Origin: Nocardia vinacea NBRC 16497 | Lineage (GTDB): Bacteria > Actinomycetota > Actinomycetes > Mycobacteriales > Mycobacteriaceae | DNA length: 64,000 bases | Assembly: GCF_000308835.1 (NCBI RefSeq) | Contig: NZ_BAGN01000172.1 | Location: forward strand, 1-64,000 | Direction: 5' to 3' | Shown here: positions 32,930 through 40,775 of the stretch, piece after piece | Position numbering within the stretch: position 1 is the stretch's first letter | Layout of the letters: the number at the start of each line of letters is the position of its first letter | Notes under the pieces: model-generated | What the model saw: only the letters and a program-made list of their open reading frames with translations | Database searches by the model: none | What the model was told of the DNA's origin: nothing | Translations under genes and position numbers: made by a program

Positions 32930-33269
32930 CTGTCAGCTCTCCCCTAACCATTTTGCCGAACCCGATCATTGCCGCGATCGGAGCACGATGTGCGTGCACC
33001 AATCGCTGACTCTCCCGCTCACACGATGCGCGCGCCGCATGCACCAGGTGATTCGGGTAGCACCCAAGTCAGAATAGCGTTCGACTCACACGAAATTCCC
33101 GGGGAGACGCAGGAAGCGATTCGCACTGTCGGGAACTGTCAGATAGTCGTCTGACAGTCCCCACTGTCGGCCATGGGCAAGAGGGCTCCGGCAATTCGGT
33201 CGGCACGAAGACGATGGATTCGGACTAGTTGGCCGAGTAGTTGGGGGCGGCGCCGAAGATCATGGCAGG
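32930..33269. other. Intergenic region with a hairpin
   Basis: About 340 bases upstream of McrB. It includes the inverted repeat at 33135-33158 and two more ACTGTC boxes near it. No coding frame is convincing. Confidence 0.5.
33135..33158. repeat. Inverted repeat ACTGTCAGA / TCTGACAGT
   Basis: Perfect 9-base arms (33135-33143 and 33150-33158) with a 6-base spacer, 206 bases upstream of the McrB start. Flanking ACTGTC copies occur at about 33125 and 33163. It may be a regulator site for the restriction genes or a hairpin. Confidence 0.6.
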
Positions 33270-33731
33270 TCACTGGGGGTGGAGGCGGACTATGGCGGTG
33301 CCGCGGGTTAGGGCGGTGCGGAGGGAGGGGAGGTTTACGGTGCCGTCGGGGTTCAGGTGGATTTTGGCGAAGCGGCCGTGGGCTGGGTTTTGGGTGAGGA
33401 TTTCGCGGTAGAGGGGGGTGGCGCGGGGTTCGTCGGTGATGACTTCGTGGGTGGCTTGGATGGTGTTGCCGCGGAGGTGGATTCGGACGGGGGTGCCTGG
33501 GATGAGGTTGTGGCGCCAGTTGGCGGCGGTGCCGATCAGGATGTGGCCTTCGTGTTCGGCGTAGCCGACGGGGTTGGCGTACTCTCGGCCGGTTTTGCGG
33601 CCGGAGACGGTGATGATGAGGAGCTTTTTGCTGAGCAGGGGGTGTAGTGGGGAGCGGAGGATGAAGCGGACGATGGCGTCGCCGGTGCGTTGGATGCGGG
33701 ATTGGACGGTGGGGGCTTTTGTGCTGGTCAT
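33270..33731 (-). CDS. Nitroreductase/deazaflavin-dependent oxidoreductase family protein
   Basis: A 153-residue split-barrel protein of the actinobacterial DDN-like F420-dependent nitroreductase family. HPLLSKKLLIITVSGRKTGR and GTAANWRHNLIPGTPVRIHL are family signatures. It may reduce quinones or xenobiotics with F420H2. ATG 33731 is chosen at the point where family homology begins; the long upstream frame is antisense to the regulator gene. It is divergent from the TetR-type gene, with a clear operator between them. Confidence 0.88.
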   Translation of the reverse strand: MTSTKAPTVQSRIQRTGDAIVRFILRSPLHPLLSKKLLIITVSGRKTGREYANPVGYAEHEGHILIGTAANWRHNLIPGTPVRIHLRGNTIQATHEVITDEPRATPLYREILTQNPAHGRFAKIHLNPDGTVNLPSLRTALTRGTAIVRLHPQ

Positions 33732-33759
33732 GGGGATGGCTCCGCTGATCGGATAATTA

Positions 33760-33775
33760 CTGAGTTTATACTCAG
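33760..33775. promoter_or_regulatory. TetR-type operator
   Basis: A 16-base perfect palindrome CTGAGT-TTAT-ACTCAG in the divergent gap between the nitroreductase and the TetR genes. Its centre contains TATACT, a plausible -10 for the regulator promoter, so binding would block transcription. Confidence 0.8.
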
Positions 33776-33833
33776 AAAATACGTCCGGATCGGGCATACT
33801 GCAAGGGTTGATCGGTGCGGAGAGGAGGTTGGG

Positions 33834-34463
33834 GTGGCGGCAGCTGTGGATGGTGCGCGGTCGGCGCGCGGGCAGCGGGGACGGCCGTCGACGGGGGTGC
33901 GGGAGTCGGTTGTGGTTGCGGCGCAGGAGATTTTGGTGGAGGCGGGGGTGGCACGGTTGTCCACGAAGGAGGTTGCGAAGCGGGCGGGGGTGGCCGAGTC
34001 GAGCATCTTCTATCACTTCGGGGATCGAATGGGGTTGTTGCAGGCGGTGATTCAGCGGCGTTTGCGGCCGGTGAAAGATGTGCTCGGGGAGGTTGCGGAG
34101 CAGGAGGAGCTACGGACGGGGCTGGTGGCACTTCTCGAGGCATTGGAGGAGTTCTTTTTGGATGCCATTCCGGTGATGGCCGCGGTGCAGTCGGATGTGG
34201 AGTTGCGCGCGAAGTTTGCCGAGCGCACTAGGGAATTGGATATCGGACCGCATCGTGCGGTCGACGCTGTCGTCGCGCACCTGTCGATGCAGCACGCTGA
34301 CCCGCGGATTCCCGACACAGTGGATCTGCGAGCCGCCGCATTGCTCCTGGTCGGTGCGGCGCACCAACGAGCGCTGCAGCGTCATCTGAGCCCGTCCGAC
34401 GTGGTCGCGGCGCTGCCCACGACAGAATCCATTGTCGATACGGTTATGCCGATCCTCGGCTGA
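33834..34463 (+). CDS. TetR family transcriptional regulator
   Basis: A 209-residue repressor. The N-terminal HTH is VAAQEILVEAGVARLSTKEV through AGVAESSIFYHFGD; the C-terminal part is the ligand-binding helical domain. The start is GTG 33834 with AGAGGAGG five bases upstream. It is divergent from the nitroreductase and probably controls it through the palindrome at 33760-33775. Confidence 0.88.
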   Translation: MAAAVDGARSARGQRGRPSTGVRESVVVAAQEILVEAGVARLSTKEVAKRAGVAESSIFYHFGDRMGLLQAVIQRRLRPVKDVLGEVAEQEELRTGLVALLEALEEFFLDAIPVMAAVQSDVELRAKFAERTRELDIGPHRAVDAVVAHLSMQHADPRIPDTVDLRAAALLLVGAAHQRALQRHLSPSDVVAALPTTESIVDTVMPILG

Positions 34464-34520
34464 GACCGACGCGCAACCGGGTTTCCGCACACACGCCGTG
34501 TCGGCACGGAGCCCGTGCGG

Positions 34521-35879
34521 TCAGGCGGGAAGGAGGCGCGCGATTACCTCGGCCAACTGCTTGACGTTGCGGCATTCGTGCATCGTGATGTGCTCGGCGT
34601 ACACATGAGCGGCGGAGTCGCCGGTGGACCAGGAGCGAGCCGGTTCGGGGTTGAGCCAGTAGGCGTGTTTGGCGCGGTCGGTCATTGCTTGCAAGGCAGG
34701 GAGATTCGGGTCGGTGCGGTTGGTGCGGGCGTCGCCGAGGATCAACAGCGAGGTGCGGGGGCCCAGGGCGTCCAGGTAGTTGTCGACGAAGCCTTGGAAG
34801 GCCTCGCCGTAGTTGCTGCTGCCGAAGCGGGCGACGTTGGAGTTGCGGATTATTCGGGCGGCGGCGCCGGGGGCGGGAGGTTCACCCGGGGTGAAGAAGC
34901 CGGTGATCTCGTCGCAGGTGTCGATGAAGCCGAAGCTGCGGACCCTGCTGAATTGGTCTTGTAATGCCTGGACGAGTTGCAGGGTGAATTCGGCGAAACC
35001 CGTTACGGAGCCGGATAAGTCGGCGAGTACGACTAGGTCGGGGCGGCCGTGTTTGCGGGCGCGTAGGACCGGGTCGATCGGCACGCCGCCGGTGGCCATG
35101 GAGCGGCGCAGGGTTCGGCGCATATCGATCTGGCCGCGGACCGCTTTGCGGCGGCGGGCGGCGAGGCGGGTGGCTAGTTTGCGGGCCAAAGGGTTTACCA
35201 GGCGGCGCATTTCGGCGAGGTCCTGGGTGCGGGCGCCGAGGAAGTCGACCTGGTCGGTACTGGATTCGACGCCACGGCGGGCGATGTATTCGGTGCCGCG
35301 GAGTTGGGCGGAGCGCAGGCGCGCCTCGGACTGGACGGCGGTGCGGAATTCGCGGAGGCGGCGGTCGGCTTCGATGGTGCGGACGGCGGTGTCGAGATCG
35401 GCGCCCATGCGCTCGACGATGCGATCGATAAGTTCTTCTGGCCGTAGGGATTTCATGGTCAGATAGGAGGACCAGCCCGCACCCGATGCGGTGGTGACCG
35501 GGCGCGAGGACTCTCCGGTGCCGACTCCCCCGTAGCCGCCCAGCGCGGTGAGGGCCTGCCGGGCGAGTTCGGTGACGGCGGTGCGGTCGTCCCGGGCGAG
35601 TGCGTCCACCAGGCGGTCGCGCAGATCGTCGACGGATTCGGAAGCCGACGGGGTTGCCGGTTGCTCGGCGGTGAGGAAGTAGAGATCGAAGAGCTGGTCG
35701 AACACGGCGCGCTGGCCGTTGCGGCGCAGTAGGCAGGCGGCCATGCCGGAGCGCAGGCGGTTGCGGTCGGATAGGCCGAGCGCGAGCATTGCCTCGGCGG
35801 CGTCGATGGTTTCGCTCGGGCCGGCCGAGATTCCGTGGTCGCGCAACAATCCGACGAACTCGACAAGGCGATCGGTCAT
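34521..35879 (-). CDS. VWA domain protein (CoxE-like)
   Basis: A 452-residue cytoplasmic protein. The N-terminal 200 residues are helical; the C-terminal half carries the von Willebrand A fold with DLSGSV, the MIDAS metal site, near residue 275. This layout is the CoxE family, found beside MoxR/CoxD ATPases and thought to act as a chaperone pair inserting metal cofactors. The MoxR gene lies 367 bases upstream on the same strand. ATG 35879 is the likely start; the extra upstream frame is not protein-like. Confidence 0.85.
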   Translation of the reverse strand: MTDRLVEFVGLLRDHGISAGPSETIDAAEAMLALGLSDRNRLRSGMAACLLRRNGQRAVFDQLFDLYFLTAEQPATPSASESVDDLRDRLVDALARDDRTAVTELARQALTALGGYGGVGTGESSRPVTTASGAGWSSYLTMKSLRPEELIDRIVERMGADLDTAVRTIEADRRLREFRTAVQSEARLRSAQLRGTEYIARRGVESSTDQVDFLGARTQDLAEMRRLVNPLARKLATRLAARRRKAVRGQIDMRRTLRRSMATGGVPIDPVLRARKHGRPDLVVLADLSGSVTGFAEFTLQLVQALQDQFSRVRSFGFIDTCDEITGFFTPGEPPAPGAAARIIRNSNVARFGSSNYGEAFQGFVDNYLDALGPRTSLLILGDARTNRTDPNLPALQAMTDRAKHAYWLNPEPARSWSTGDSAAHVYAEHITMHECRNVKQLAEVIARLLPA

Positions 35880-36246
35880 TGTGTCCGAGGGTGGCTCGGA
35901 GCCGTACCGTCCGAGTGATGTCACCGCTCGTCCCCCTCCCCCGACAGCCACGATCCTTCGAGGGCGCCCGCAACAGATCCCGAGAAGGAATGTGTCAGTT
36001 GACATACCGCTGAACCGGATGCCCGCACTTCCCGGGGCTTATTCGGTGCACCCGCCAGCCCCCGATCGTCGGCCCCACATCGAACCGCCTCGACCACCAG
36101 CCGAACCCGGGTTCGGCACCCGTCGAAGCCGCTCACAACAGATCCCGAGTAGCGGTGCGGCGATCGGTGGGCGGCGTAAACTCCTCGGTGCCTCCGATAT
36201 CCGTCTGCATGGCGCGGGTGTGCGGGCCGGATCGGGACAGGGGCGA
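35880..36246. other. Spacer between MoxR and VWA genes
   Basis: A 367-base gap. A 109-residue minus-strand frame (36250 to 35921) starts in the MoxR stop codon (ATGA) but has no protein-like composition. A 14-base direct repeat CAACAGATCCCGAG occurs at 35971 and 36136. Confidence 0.4.
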
Positions 36247-37137
36247 TCATGATGGGCTGCGTTCGTCGGAGTCGGCCGCGGGGAGTTCGAGGCGATCGAT
36301 GGCTATGCGATGGTCGGATTGGTTTTTGAGGAGTACGCCGAGGGTGGATCGGACGACGGTGCCCGTGAGGTTTCGGGCGCCAAGGGCTACGAGAGTCCTT
36401 GCCCAGTCGACGGTTTCGGCGATCGAGGGAGGTTTGCGGAGGGAGAGTTCGCGGAGGGCGGCGACGGTTCGTACTACCGGCTCACCCAGGGTTTCGTCGA
36501 GCTCGGGGACCTTCATGCGGACGATCGCGCGCTCCAACTCCGCTGTCGGATAGTCGATGTGAAGGTAGAGGCAGCGGCGCTTCAGCGCTTCGGAGAGGTC
36601 GCGGTTGGCGTTCGAGGTGACGATGACGAACGGCTTGCGGACGGCGGTCACGGTGCCGAGTTCGGGGATGCTGACCTGGTAGTCGCCGAGGACCTCTAGG
36701 AGCAGTCCTTCGAGTTCGATATCGGCCTTGTCGAGTTCGTCGATGAGCAGCACGGTCGGATGCGGATTCCGGATAGCGGCCAGGAGCGGGCGTTGCAGTA
36801 GGAATTCTTCGGTGAAGACGTGGTCGCGGGTGCTGTCCCAGCTCTCGTTGTCTGTGGCGGTGATGCGCAGCAGTTGCTTGGCGTGATTCCACTCGTAGAG
36901 CGCGCGGGCCTCGTCGATGCCCTCGTAGCACTGCAGGCGCACGAGGTCGGAAGTGGTGGCGGTGGCGATCGCCTTGGCCAGTTCGGTCTTGCCGACCCCC
37001 GCAGGCCCCTCGATCAGCAGGGGCTTGCCCAGGTGACCGGCGAGGAACACCGCAGTGGCGATATCGGTGGAAGGCAGGTATCCGGCGTCGGTGAGCCGCC
37101 GCGTCACCTCGTCGACCGAGCCAAAGAACTTACTCAT
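36247..37137 (-). CDS. MoxR-type AAA+ ATPase
   Basis: A 296-residue AAA+ ATPase of the MoxR family. Walker A is GPAGVGKT at 44-51, Walker B LLIDELDKAD near 132, and SNANRDLSEALKRR is the sensor/Arg finger region. ATG 37137 is the start, since MSKFFGSVDEVTRRL is the usual N-terminus of CoxD-type proteins. Works with the VWA protein encoded downstream; the target cofactor or complex is not in this window. Confidence 0.9.
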   Translation of the reverse strand: MSKFFGSVDEVTRRLTDAGYLPSTDIATAVFLAGHLGKPLLIEGPAGVGKTELAKAIATATTSDLVRLQCYEGIDEARALYEWNHAKQLLRITATDNESWDSTRDHVFTEEFLLQRPLLAAIRNPHPTVLLIDELDKADIELEGLLLEVLGDYQVSIPELGTVTAVRKPFVIVTSNANRDLSEALKRRCLYLHIDYPTAELERAIVRMKVPELDETLGEPVVRTVAALRELSLRKPPSIAETVDWARTLVALGARNLTGTVVRSTLGVLLKNQSDHRIAIDRLELPAADSDERSPS

Positions 37138-37376
37138 CGGTAACAGTCTAGAACCAGCGGATTTCCGCTCCATCCCTGAGGCCGACACCCACCGCCTGGG
37201 GGACTCGTCATACCAAAGGATGAATCTCCCTGAAATCGTGTTCGCACCATTGCCATTCGACCGGGCGCGGCGGAGTGTGGACCTGCAAATCCGTTGCAAC
37301 GCCGGGCTTCCCCTGCGTCCGGCGATGCAAGGATCGCGTCTTCGCGGACGCTTGCCGCAGATAGAAAGGATCCAAG

Positions 37377-37679
37377 GTGTTCTCCAGAACGACTCCCCGC
37401 CGAACGCTGACCCGAGTGGTCATGGCCGGTGCACTCGCCGCAGTCCCGTTGACCGCGCTCGCCGTTCCCGCCTCGGCTGACCCGGTCACCGACGAACCCG
37501 GCGTGACCCAGGTTCGGCACCCGCACAATAGCGATTGGGATTGCGACCGCCCCGGCTTCTTCGACGACTGGAACCACCATCCCGGGCGCTGGGACGACTG
37601 CGATTTACCCGGCGGTTGGAACGACCCGTGGCGGTTCCCCCGCCACCTGTTCCCACGCGGCACATTCGGCAGCAGCTGA
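37377..37679 (+). CDS. Small secreted Asp/His/Trp-rich protein
   Basis: A 100-residue protein. The first 35 residues are a Sec signal peptide (Arg-rich start, hydrophobic core, cleavage after PASA). The mature 65 residues are rich in Asp, His, Pro and Trp (DWDCDRPGFFDDWNHHPG) and contain two Cys. No family known. The start is GTG 37377, with AGAAAGGATCCAAG before it. The composition suggests metal binding, as a guess. Confidence 0.7.
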   Translation: MFSRTTPRRTLTRVVMAGALAAVPLTALAVPASADPVTDEPGVTQVRHPHNSDWDCDRPGFFDDWNHHPGRWDDCDLPGGWNDPWRFPRHLFPRGTFGSS

Positions 37680-37683
37680 TCGC

Positions 37684-37716
37684 GAACGGCCCGGCACCAC
37701 AGATGCCGGGCCGTTC
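37684..37716. terminator. Bidirectional terminator
   Basis: Perfect 13-base arms GAACGGCCCGGCA / TGCCGGGCCGTTC around a 7-base loop, immediately between the convergent secreted-protein and MerR genes. Confidence 0.8.
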
Positions 37717-38085
37717 TCACAGTTCGGGTACCAGCCGCGATTCGGTCGCATCCCGCAGGCCGACCAGCAGTTGATGCTGCCGCGACAGTGCCGCCAGTTG
37801 CGCATCCAACTCGGACAGGCGAGCGCTCAGCGATCCGAGCGAAGCACCGCAGGGAATCAGGCCATGCTGGCCGTCCAGTGCGCAGGGCAACAGGTCCTCG
37901 ATCATCTCGGTATTCAAACCGGCAGCGAGCAGTTCACGAATCCGGCCGACCAGCGCAACATCGGATTCGGCATAGATCCGATAGCCGTTGGCATCCCGTC
38001 GCGGATGCAGTAGCCGCTGCTCCTCGTAGTAGCGCAGCAATCTGCGGCTGACGCCGGTTCGTCGCTCCAGTTCACCGATTCGCAT
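37717..38085 (-). CDS. MerR family transcriptional regulator
   Basis: A 122-residue regulator. The N-terminal MRIGELERRTGVSRRLLRYY is the MerR winged-helix start, followed by the long dimer helix; the effector tail is short (a single Cys, CGAS). It is divergent from an alpha/beta hydrolase gene with 59 bases between, and probably controls it by DNA untwisting at its promoter. Confidence 0.9.
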   Translation of the reverse strand: MRIGELERRTGVSRRLLRYYEEQRLLHPRRDANGYRIYAESDVALVGRIRELLAAGLNTEMIEDLLPCALDGQHGLIPCGASLGSLSARLSELDAQLAALSRQHQLLVGLRDATESRLVPEL

Positions 38086-38144
38086 ATGTCGTGCAACACA
38101 AACGCTGGACTGTCACATCCATGTGATGGCGCAGAGTGCCCCGC

Positions 38145-38969
38145 ATGACGAATATCGCACTGAAAACCGAGGTACACGGCTCCGGTCCCGGCGTCCTGCT
38201 CGCCCACGGTGCGGGTGGGAGCATCGCGGACAACTTCGGCTCACTGATTCCGGTGCTTGCGACAAATCACACCGTGGTGGCTCCGGATTACCCGGCCGAT
38301 GACACCGTGCTCGAACTCGACGCACTCGCGGATGCGCTCGTCGCCGAGGCGGTCGAGCGTGGCGTGGGCACCTTCACGATCGTCGGGTATTCCCTCGGTG
38401 CAGCCGTCGCGGTCCGCGCCGCCGTACGACACCCCGACCGCGTGCGCGCCTTGGTGCTCGCCGCCGGATTCGCCAAAGGCGACAATCGATTCCGTCTTGC
38501 CGCGCAGATCTGGGCGGATACTGTCGAACGCGGCGAGAGCGACGTCTTCGCGCGATTCATCCTGAACGTCGGGTACAGTGCACGGTTTTTGAATAGCCTG
38601 TCCCCCAACCAGATCGATGAACTCCGCACCCTGATCGCCGCCCATGAGCCCGGCGGAACCGTTCCCCAGGTCCGGCTCGCCAAGTCCGTCGACACCACCG
38701 ACGACCTCCAGCACATCGCCGTCCCCACGCTCGTCGTCAATGCCACCGCCGATCTGCTGGTGGACCCGAACAATTCACGCGCACTTGCCGAGGGGATTTC
38801 CGGTGCGAAATACATCGAGATCGATGCCGGACACGTCCTGATGATCGAGCGCCCCGAAGAATGGATACGCACCATCTCCGACTATCTCTCCGACAACCCC
38901 GGATGTCGCAAACCCATTGCACGCCGCACAGAAGCTCTACCTTATGCGAAGCGGCAACTGGATATGTGA
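38145..38969 (+). CDS. Alpha/beta hydrolase
   Basis: A 274-residue soluble hydrolase. GYSLGA (Ser 83) is the nucleophile elbow, NATADLLVD the acid region, and DAGHVLMIERP the catalytic His. HGAGGSIADNF is the oxyanion loop. ATG 38145 is used; a start at 38136 is in frame. Divergent from the MerR gene. The substrate is unknown; the last 25 residues (CRKPIARRTEALPYAKRQL) look like an unrelated extension. Confidence 0.88.
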   Translation: MTNIALKTEVHGSGPGVLLAHGAGGSIADNFGSLIPVLATNHTVVAPDYPADDTVLELDALADALVAEAVERGVGTFTIVGYSLGAAVAVRAAVRHPDRVRALVLAAGFAKGDNRFRLAAQIWADTVERGESDVFARFILNVGYSARFLNSLSPNQIDELRTLIAAHEPGGTVPQVRLAKSVDTTDDLQHIAVPTLVVNATADLLVDPNNSRALAEGISGAKYIEIDAGHVLMIERPEEWIRTISDYLSDNPGCRKPIARRTEALPYAKRQLDM

Positions 38970-39114
38970 CGGCTCGGGCGCTGGTACTTCGGATCGATTC
39001 GGCGCGGGGATACCCCCTACTCCAGCCCCATTGCGGCTCATACTTTCGACTGAAATAACCCTGAATCTGATTGTGGCAGGAGATTTTTCGGCGTGCGCAC
39101 GCAAGAGTGGAAGA

Positions 39115-39546
39115 ATGACAATGACGCCTCGTCGGATGCTGGCCCAAGCGGCCGTGGCGGCCGCTCTGATCGCTGTTCCCCTGACCGCCTCGGCAATTCC
39201 GGCATGGGCCGCACCGGAAACCGGTTCGGCCGGATCGGGACAGACGGTTGACTGCGAAAGTGCCGAGCACCGGGACGAGTGCGAGCAGGCGTGGCGGGAC
39301 GAGCAGGCCCGGCGAGACAGGGAGGCCCGCGACTGGGCGAACAACCTGAACAATCCGGCCAACCCCTTGAGCCCCTTGAACCCGAACAACCCGGCCAACC
39401 CGAATAGCCCGACCAACCCGCGGTACCAGTGGGAGCACAGCCTCAACAACCCGGCCAACCCCATGAGTCCGCTCAACCCCGACAATCCGGCCAACCCGAA
39501 CAGCCCACTGAACCCCAACAACCAGCACAGACCGAACAACAGCTAG
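39115..39546 (+). CDS. Secreted protein with Asn-Pro repeats
   Basis: A 143-residue protein. Residues 1-32 are a signal peptide (AAVAAALIAVPLTASAIPA WAA cleavage region). A short charged segment with two Cys (DCESAEHRDEC) follows, then a low-complexity tail of two copies of a 25-residue unit: LNNPANPLSPLNPNNPAN and LNNPANPMSPLNPDNPAN, each ending NSPxNP. The tail resembles a surface or wall-spanning spacer. ATG 39115 or 39121 can start. No homologue is recalled. Confidence 0.75.
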   Translation: MTMTPRRMLAQAAVAAALIAVPLTASAIPAWAAPETGSAGSGQTVDCESAEHRDECEQAWRDEQARRDREARDWANNLNNPANPLSPLNPNNPANPNSPTNPRYQWEHSLNNPANPMSPLNPDNPANPNSPLNPNNQHRPNNS

Positions 39547-39554
39547 CCCGTGCC

Positions 39555-39589
39555 GCGGTGGTCCGGCCTCGGACAGTCCGGACCACCGC
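39555..39589 (+). terminator. Hairpin after the Asn-Pro repeat gene
   Basis: Perfect 12-base arms GCGGTGGTCCGG / CCGGACCACCGC around an 11-base loop, 9 bases after the stop. A further copy of CCGGACCACCGC occurs about 35 bases on. Confidence 0.7.
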
Positions 39590-39658
39590 ACTGTCACCAG
39601 GGCGATCCGGCCTCATCCAGGCCGGACCACCGCAACGCACCAGGCCCGCCACAACCTG

Positions 39659-40705
39659 TCACGGCATCGGCACCCGGAAATGGTTGGGTTCGGCATCCGC
39701 CGGCACGTCGGTCGCCTGCGTGAACCGCTCCACCTCGGCACGCAATTCGATGAGATGCCGCGCATGCGCATCGAGCGCCTGATCCTCCGCGGAAACCGGA
39801 ACCCACTGGCGCACCGGCCGCGCCTTACCGTTCTCGTCGACCGCGACGACAACCGCGAGACCGTGCGCGGCGAGCGCAGGTTCATCGGAGTGCGTATCCG
39901 TCGACGTCACATGCACGCTGACATGCATACTCCGCGGCCCGGTGTGAATCAGCCGCGCACTCACCTCGACGATGTGCCCGATGACAATCGGCCGGTAGAA
40001 CCGGATCCCGCCGAAGTACGACGTGATCACATGCTGCCCAACCCAATCGGCACCGCAGACATACGCGGCCTCATCGATCCACTGCATGGTGCGACCGCCG
40101 TGCACCTTGCCACCCCAGTTGATATCCGAAGGCGCGGCCAGGAATCGCAAAATCGACGTCGGCGCGGTACCCGCCGCTGTGTACTGCTGCGCGGCCATCG
40201 CCTCCTCGATCCGCTTCCGAACCGAAACCCGCGCCCGCGCCTGCCGATGCCGCTCCAGTTCCAGAATCGATGTCGGATTCCATTGCGGCACTTCCACGGT
40301 CCGCCGGTTGTCGTCGATCGCGACGAAGATCGTCAGGCACTGCGCCGTCTGCACCGGCTTGCGTCGCGTGGGATCGGTCGAATAGACGCTGACGAGAATA
40401 TGCATGCTGGTACGCCCGGTGTGCACGAGATTCGCATGCAGTTCGACCAATTCACCGACCGCGATCGGACGGTCCAGGTGAATATTGCCGACGTAGGCGG
40501 TAACGCAGTAGCAACCGCTCCACTGAGCCGCCGCCGCATAGGCGACCTTGTCGATCCATTCGAGTAGCTTGCCGCCGTCGACCGAACCGGCGATGCCCGC
40601 ATCGGCCGGTTTGACGAGAAAGCGGTGGATGGCCTCGGCACGTCGACCGGCCGATGCCGGGCTCGGTACGGAAGCGGGGACAAGTGTGGTGGATGAGATG
40701 CTCAC
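39659..40705 (-). CDS. Tandem hotdog acyl-CoA thioesterase
   Basis: A 348-residue protein with two 4HBT hotdog domains (residues about 25-140 and 185-310). VDGGKLLEWIDKVAYAAA and VHGGRTMQWIDEAAYVCG are matching copies, showing an internal duplication. The nucleophile/base Asp lies in each WIDEAA-type helix. It hydrolyses acyl-CoA thioesters in lipid turnover. It is 70 bases from the alkB gene and on the same strand, so a shared lipid role is possible. Confidence 0.88.
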   Translation of the reverse strand: MSISSTTLVPASVPSPASAGRRAEAIHRFLVKPADAGIAGSVDGGKLLEWIDKVAYAAAAQWSGCYCVTAYVGNIHLDRPIAVGELVELHANLVHTGRTSMHILVSVYSTDPTRRKPVQTAQCLTIFVAIDDNRRTVEVPQWNPTSILELERHRQARARVSVRKRIEEAMAAQQYTAAGTAPTSILRFLAAPSDINWGGKVHGGRTMQWIDEAAYVCGADWVGQHVITSYFGGIRFYRPIVIGHIVEVSARLIHTGPRSMHVSVHVTSTDTHSDEPALAAHGLAVVVAVDENGKARPVRQWVPVSAEDQALDAHARHLIELRAEVERFTQATDVPADAEPNHFRVPMP

Positions 40706-40775
40706 GACTCGCGATCTGTTCGGCAGACAATGGTTCCGACTGCGTTGTCCCCGAAGACGATAGGCAACCGCGCCG

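Noticed and set aside
35921..36250. A 109-residue minus-strand frame starting at the MoxR stop codon (ATGA)
   Set aside because: The overlap is tempting but the amino acid composition and codon use are not gene-like and no family is recognised.
38917..39114. N-terminal extension of the Asn-Pro repeat protein
   Set aside because: ATG 39115 gives a proper signal peptide; the extension is not hydrophobic or conserved-looking.
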